From Piezodorus guildinii (Eukaryota > Arthropoda > Insecta > Hemiptera > Pentatomidae), in assembly GCA_023052935.1 (NCBI GenBank), contig CM041293.1, positions 153,077,474-153,141,473 of the forward strand: 64,000 nt of DNA. Reading direction: 5' to 3'. The translations under genes were made by a program, and so were the position numbers. The notes beneath the pieces are model-generated. The model saw only the letters and a program-made list of their open reading frames with translations, searched no databases and was not told the DNA's origin. Every line of letters begins with the position of its first letter. Position 1 is the first letter of the stretch. Positions 63,679 to 64,000 of the stretch are shown here, one piece after another.

Positions 63679-64000
63679 CGTTGGAAATTAAATGGGATTT
63701 CAGAAAGGATTCGCGTGAGAAGGGTGATAAGAGGTTTGATAGTTTCTTGAAGGTCCAAGAGGAAGGAATTCAAGATGGAAAAAATGTCAGGAGGATTTGA
63801 ATTAGGAGAGGGATGAGTATGAGATGTTGGAGGAGGATTGTTGTTTGTGGGTTGTACCCGTCGAGGGGTACGAGGAAGTTCGTTCTGGGATGATAGAGGA
63901 GGCGGATTTGGTTTTGTGTGGACAATAGGACGGGGTGGAACTTGGTTTGGTTTTTCTGTTGGTAATTTGGCCTGTAAGGGCAGATGATGGGAGGGAATCG
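63675..64000 (-). CDS. J2 ORF1 (Gag-like), C-terminal part
   Basis: Open from the window edge to TGA at 63675-63677: LPLQAKLPTEKPNQVPP, RPIVHTKPNPPP, RTPRRVQPTNNNPPP, PSPNSNPPDIFSI, then LNSFLLDLQETIKPL and RILSEIPFNFQR. The Pro-rich and basic stretch followed by a helical end resembles the region after the zinc knuckles of Jockey ORF1 proteins; the knuckles themselves would be outside the window. The stop overlaps the ORF2 start as ATGA, the arrangement used for coupled translation in several LINEs. Confidence 0.75.
   Translation of the reverse strand, partial: IPSHHLPLQAKLPTEKPNQVPPRPIVHTKPNPPPLSSQNELPRTPRRVQPTNNNPPPTSHTHPSPNSNPPDIFSILNSFLLDLQETIKPLITLLTRILSEIPFNFQR

Larger units (their letters stand above)
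60853..64000 (-). mobile_element. Jockey-clade LINE J2, extends past the window
   Basis: Poly-A end is a run of 17 (60853-60869 as T's). 3' UTR about 125 bp, ORF2 60993-63678, ORF1 end 63675-64000. The longest LINE copy in the window; the 5' end is outside. Confidence 0.93.

Overview
The window is AT-rich animal DNA, most likely from an insect or other arthropod. The evidence is the mix of Copia, Jockey-type, I-type, CR1-type and RTE-type retroelements, Tc1 and mariner transposons, and three or more tRNA-derived SINE families. The species cannot be fixed from sequence alone. Almost everything recognisable is mobile-element DNA, heavily nested. There is no convincing complete host gene; one glutamine-rich open frame (13378-14047, minus) looks like a possible host exon.

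Layout. 1-10 kb: a SINE, a young Copia element with near-identical 198-bp LTRs and a 5-bp target duplication (1800-4831, minus), then decayed LINE pieces (RNase H, CR1-like, RTE-like endonuclease). 11-24 kb: a decayed Tc1 element, the possible host exon, a deleted mariner, a Jockey RT relic, a second Tc1 relic and an RTE-type reverse transcriptase. 24-35 kb: SINE-2, several copies of a roughly 0.9-kb non-coding repeat here called family H, RTE 3' ends, an internally deleted mariner, and a very homogeneous four-unit tandem array of 496-498 bp (32401-34388). 35-46 kb: a nest in which one family H copy holds a Tc1 element, a family P element, SINE-1 and SINE-3; a 5'-truncated I-type LINE inside another H copy; Jockey fragments. 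46-58 kb: a TTAA-flanked MITE, CR1-like LINEs, a family P hairpin, and a second I-type LINE. 58-64 kb: two Jockey-clade elements end to end on the minus strand. The outer one runs off the window with a complete but frameshifted ORF2 and the 3' end of ORF1, which overlaps ORF2 by ATGA.

Two non-coding families stand out. Family H (at least 12 copies) has a sub-terminal inverted motif ACTTTCACTTACC, a palindromic hairpin at one end, an internal CA-rich microsatellite and a tendency to internal tandem duplication. This organisation recalls the non-autonomous Helentrons (HINE/DINE-1 type). Family P is defined by CTGAWGA, a short hairpin and CCGAAACGTCG, and occurs in single, direct-repeat and head-to-head arrangements reminiscent of Penelope-like elements or retrozymes. 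Several nested insertions keep clear target-site duplications, so their relative order can be read directly.
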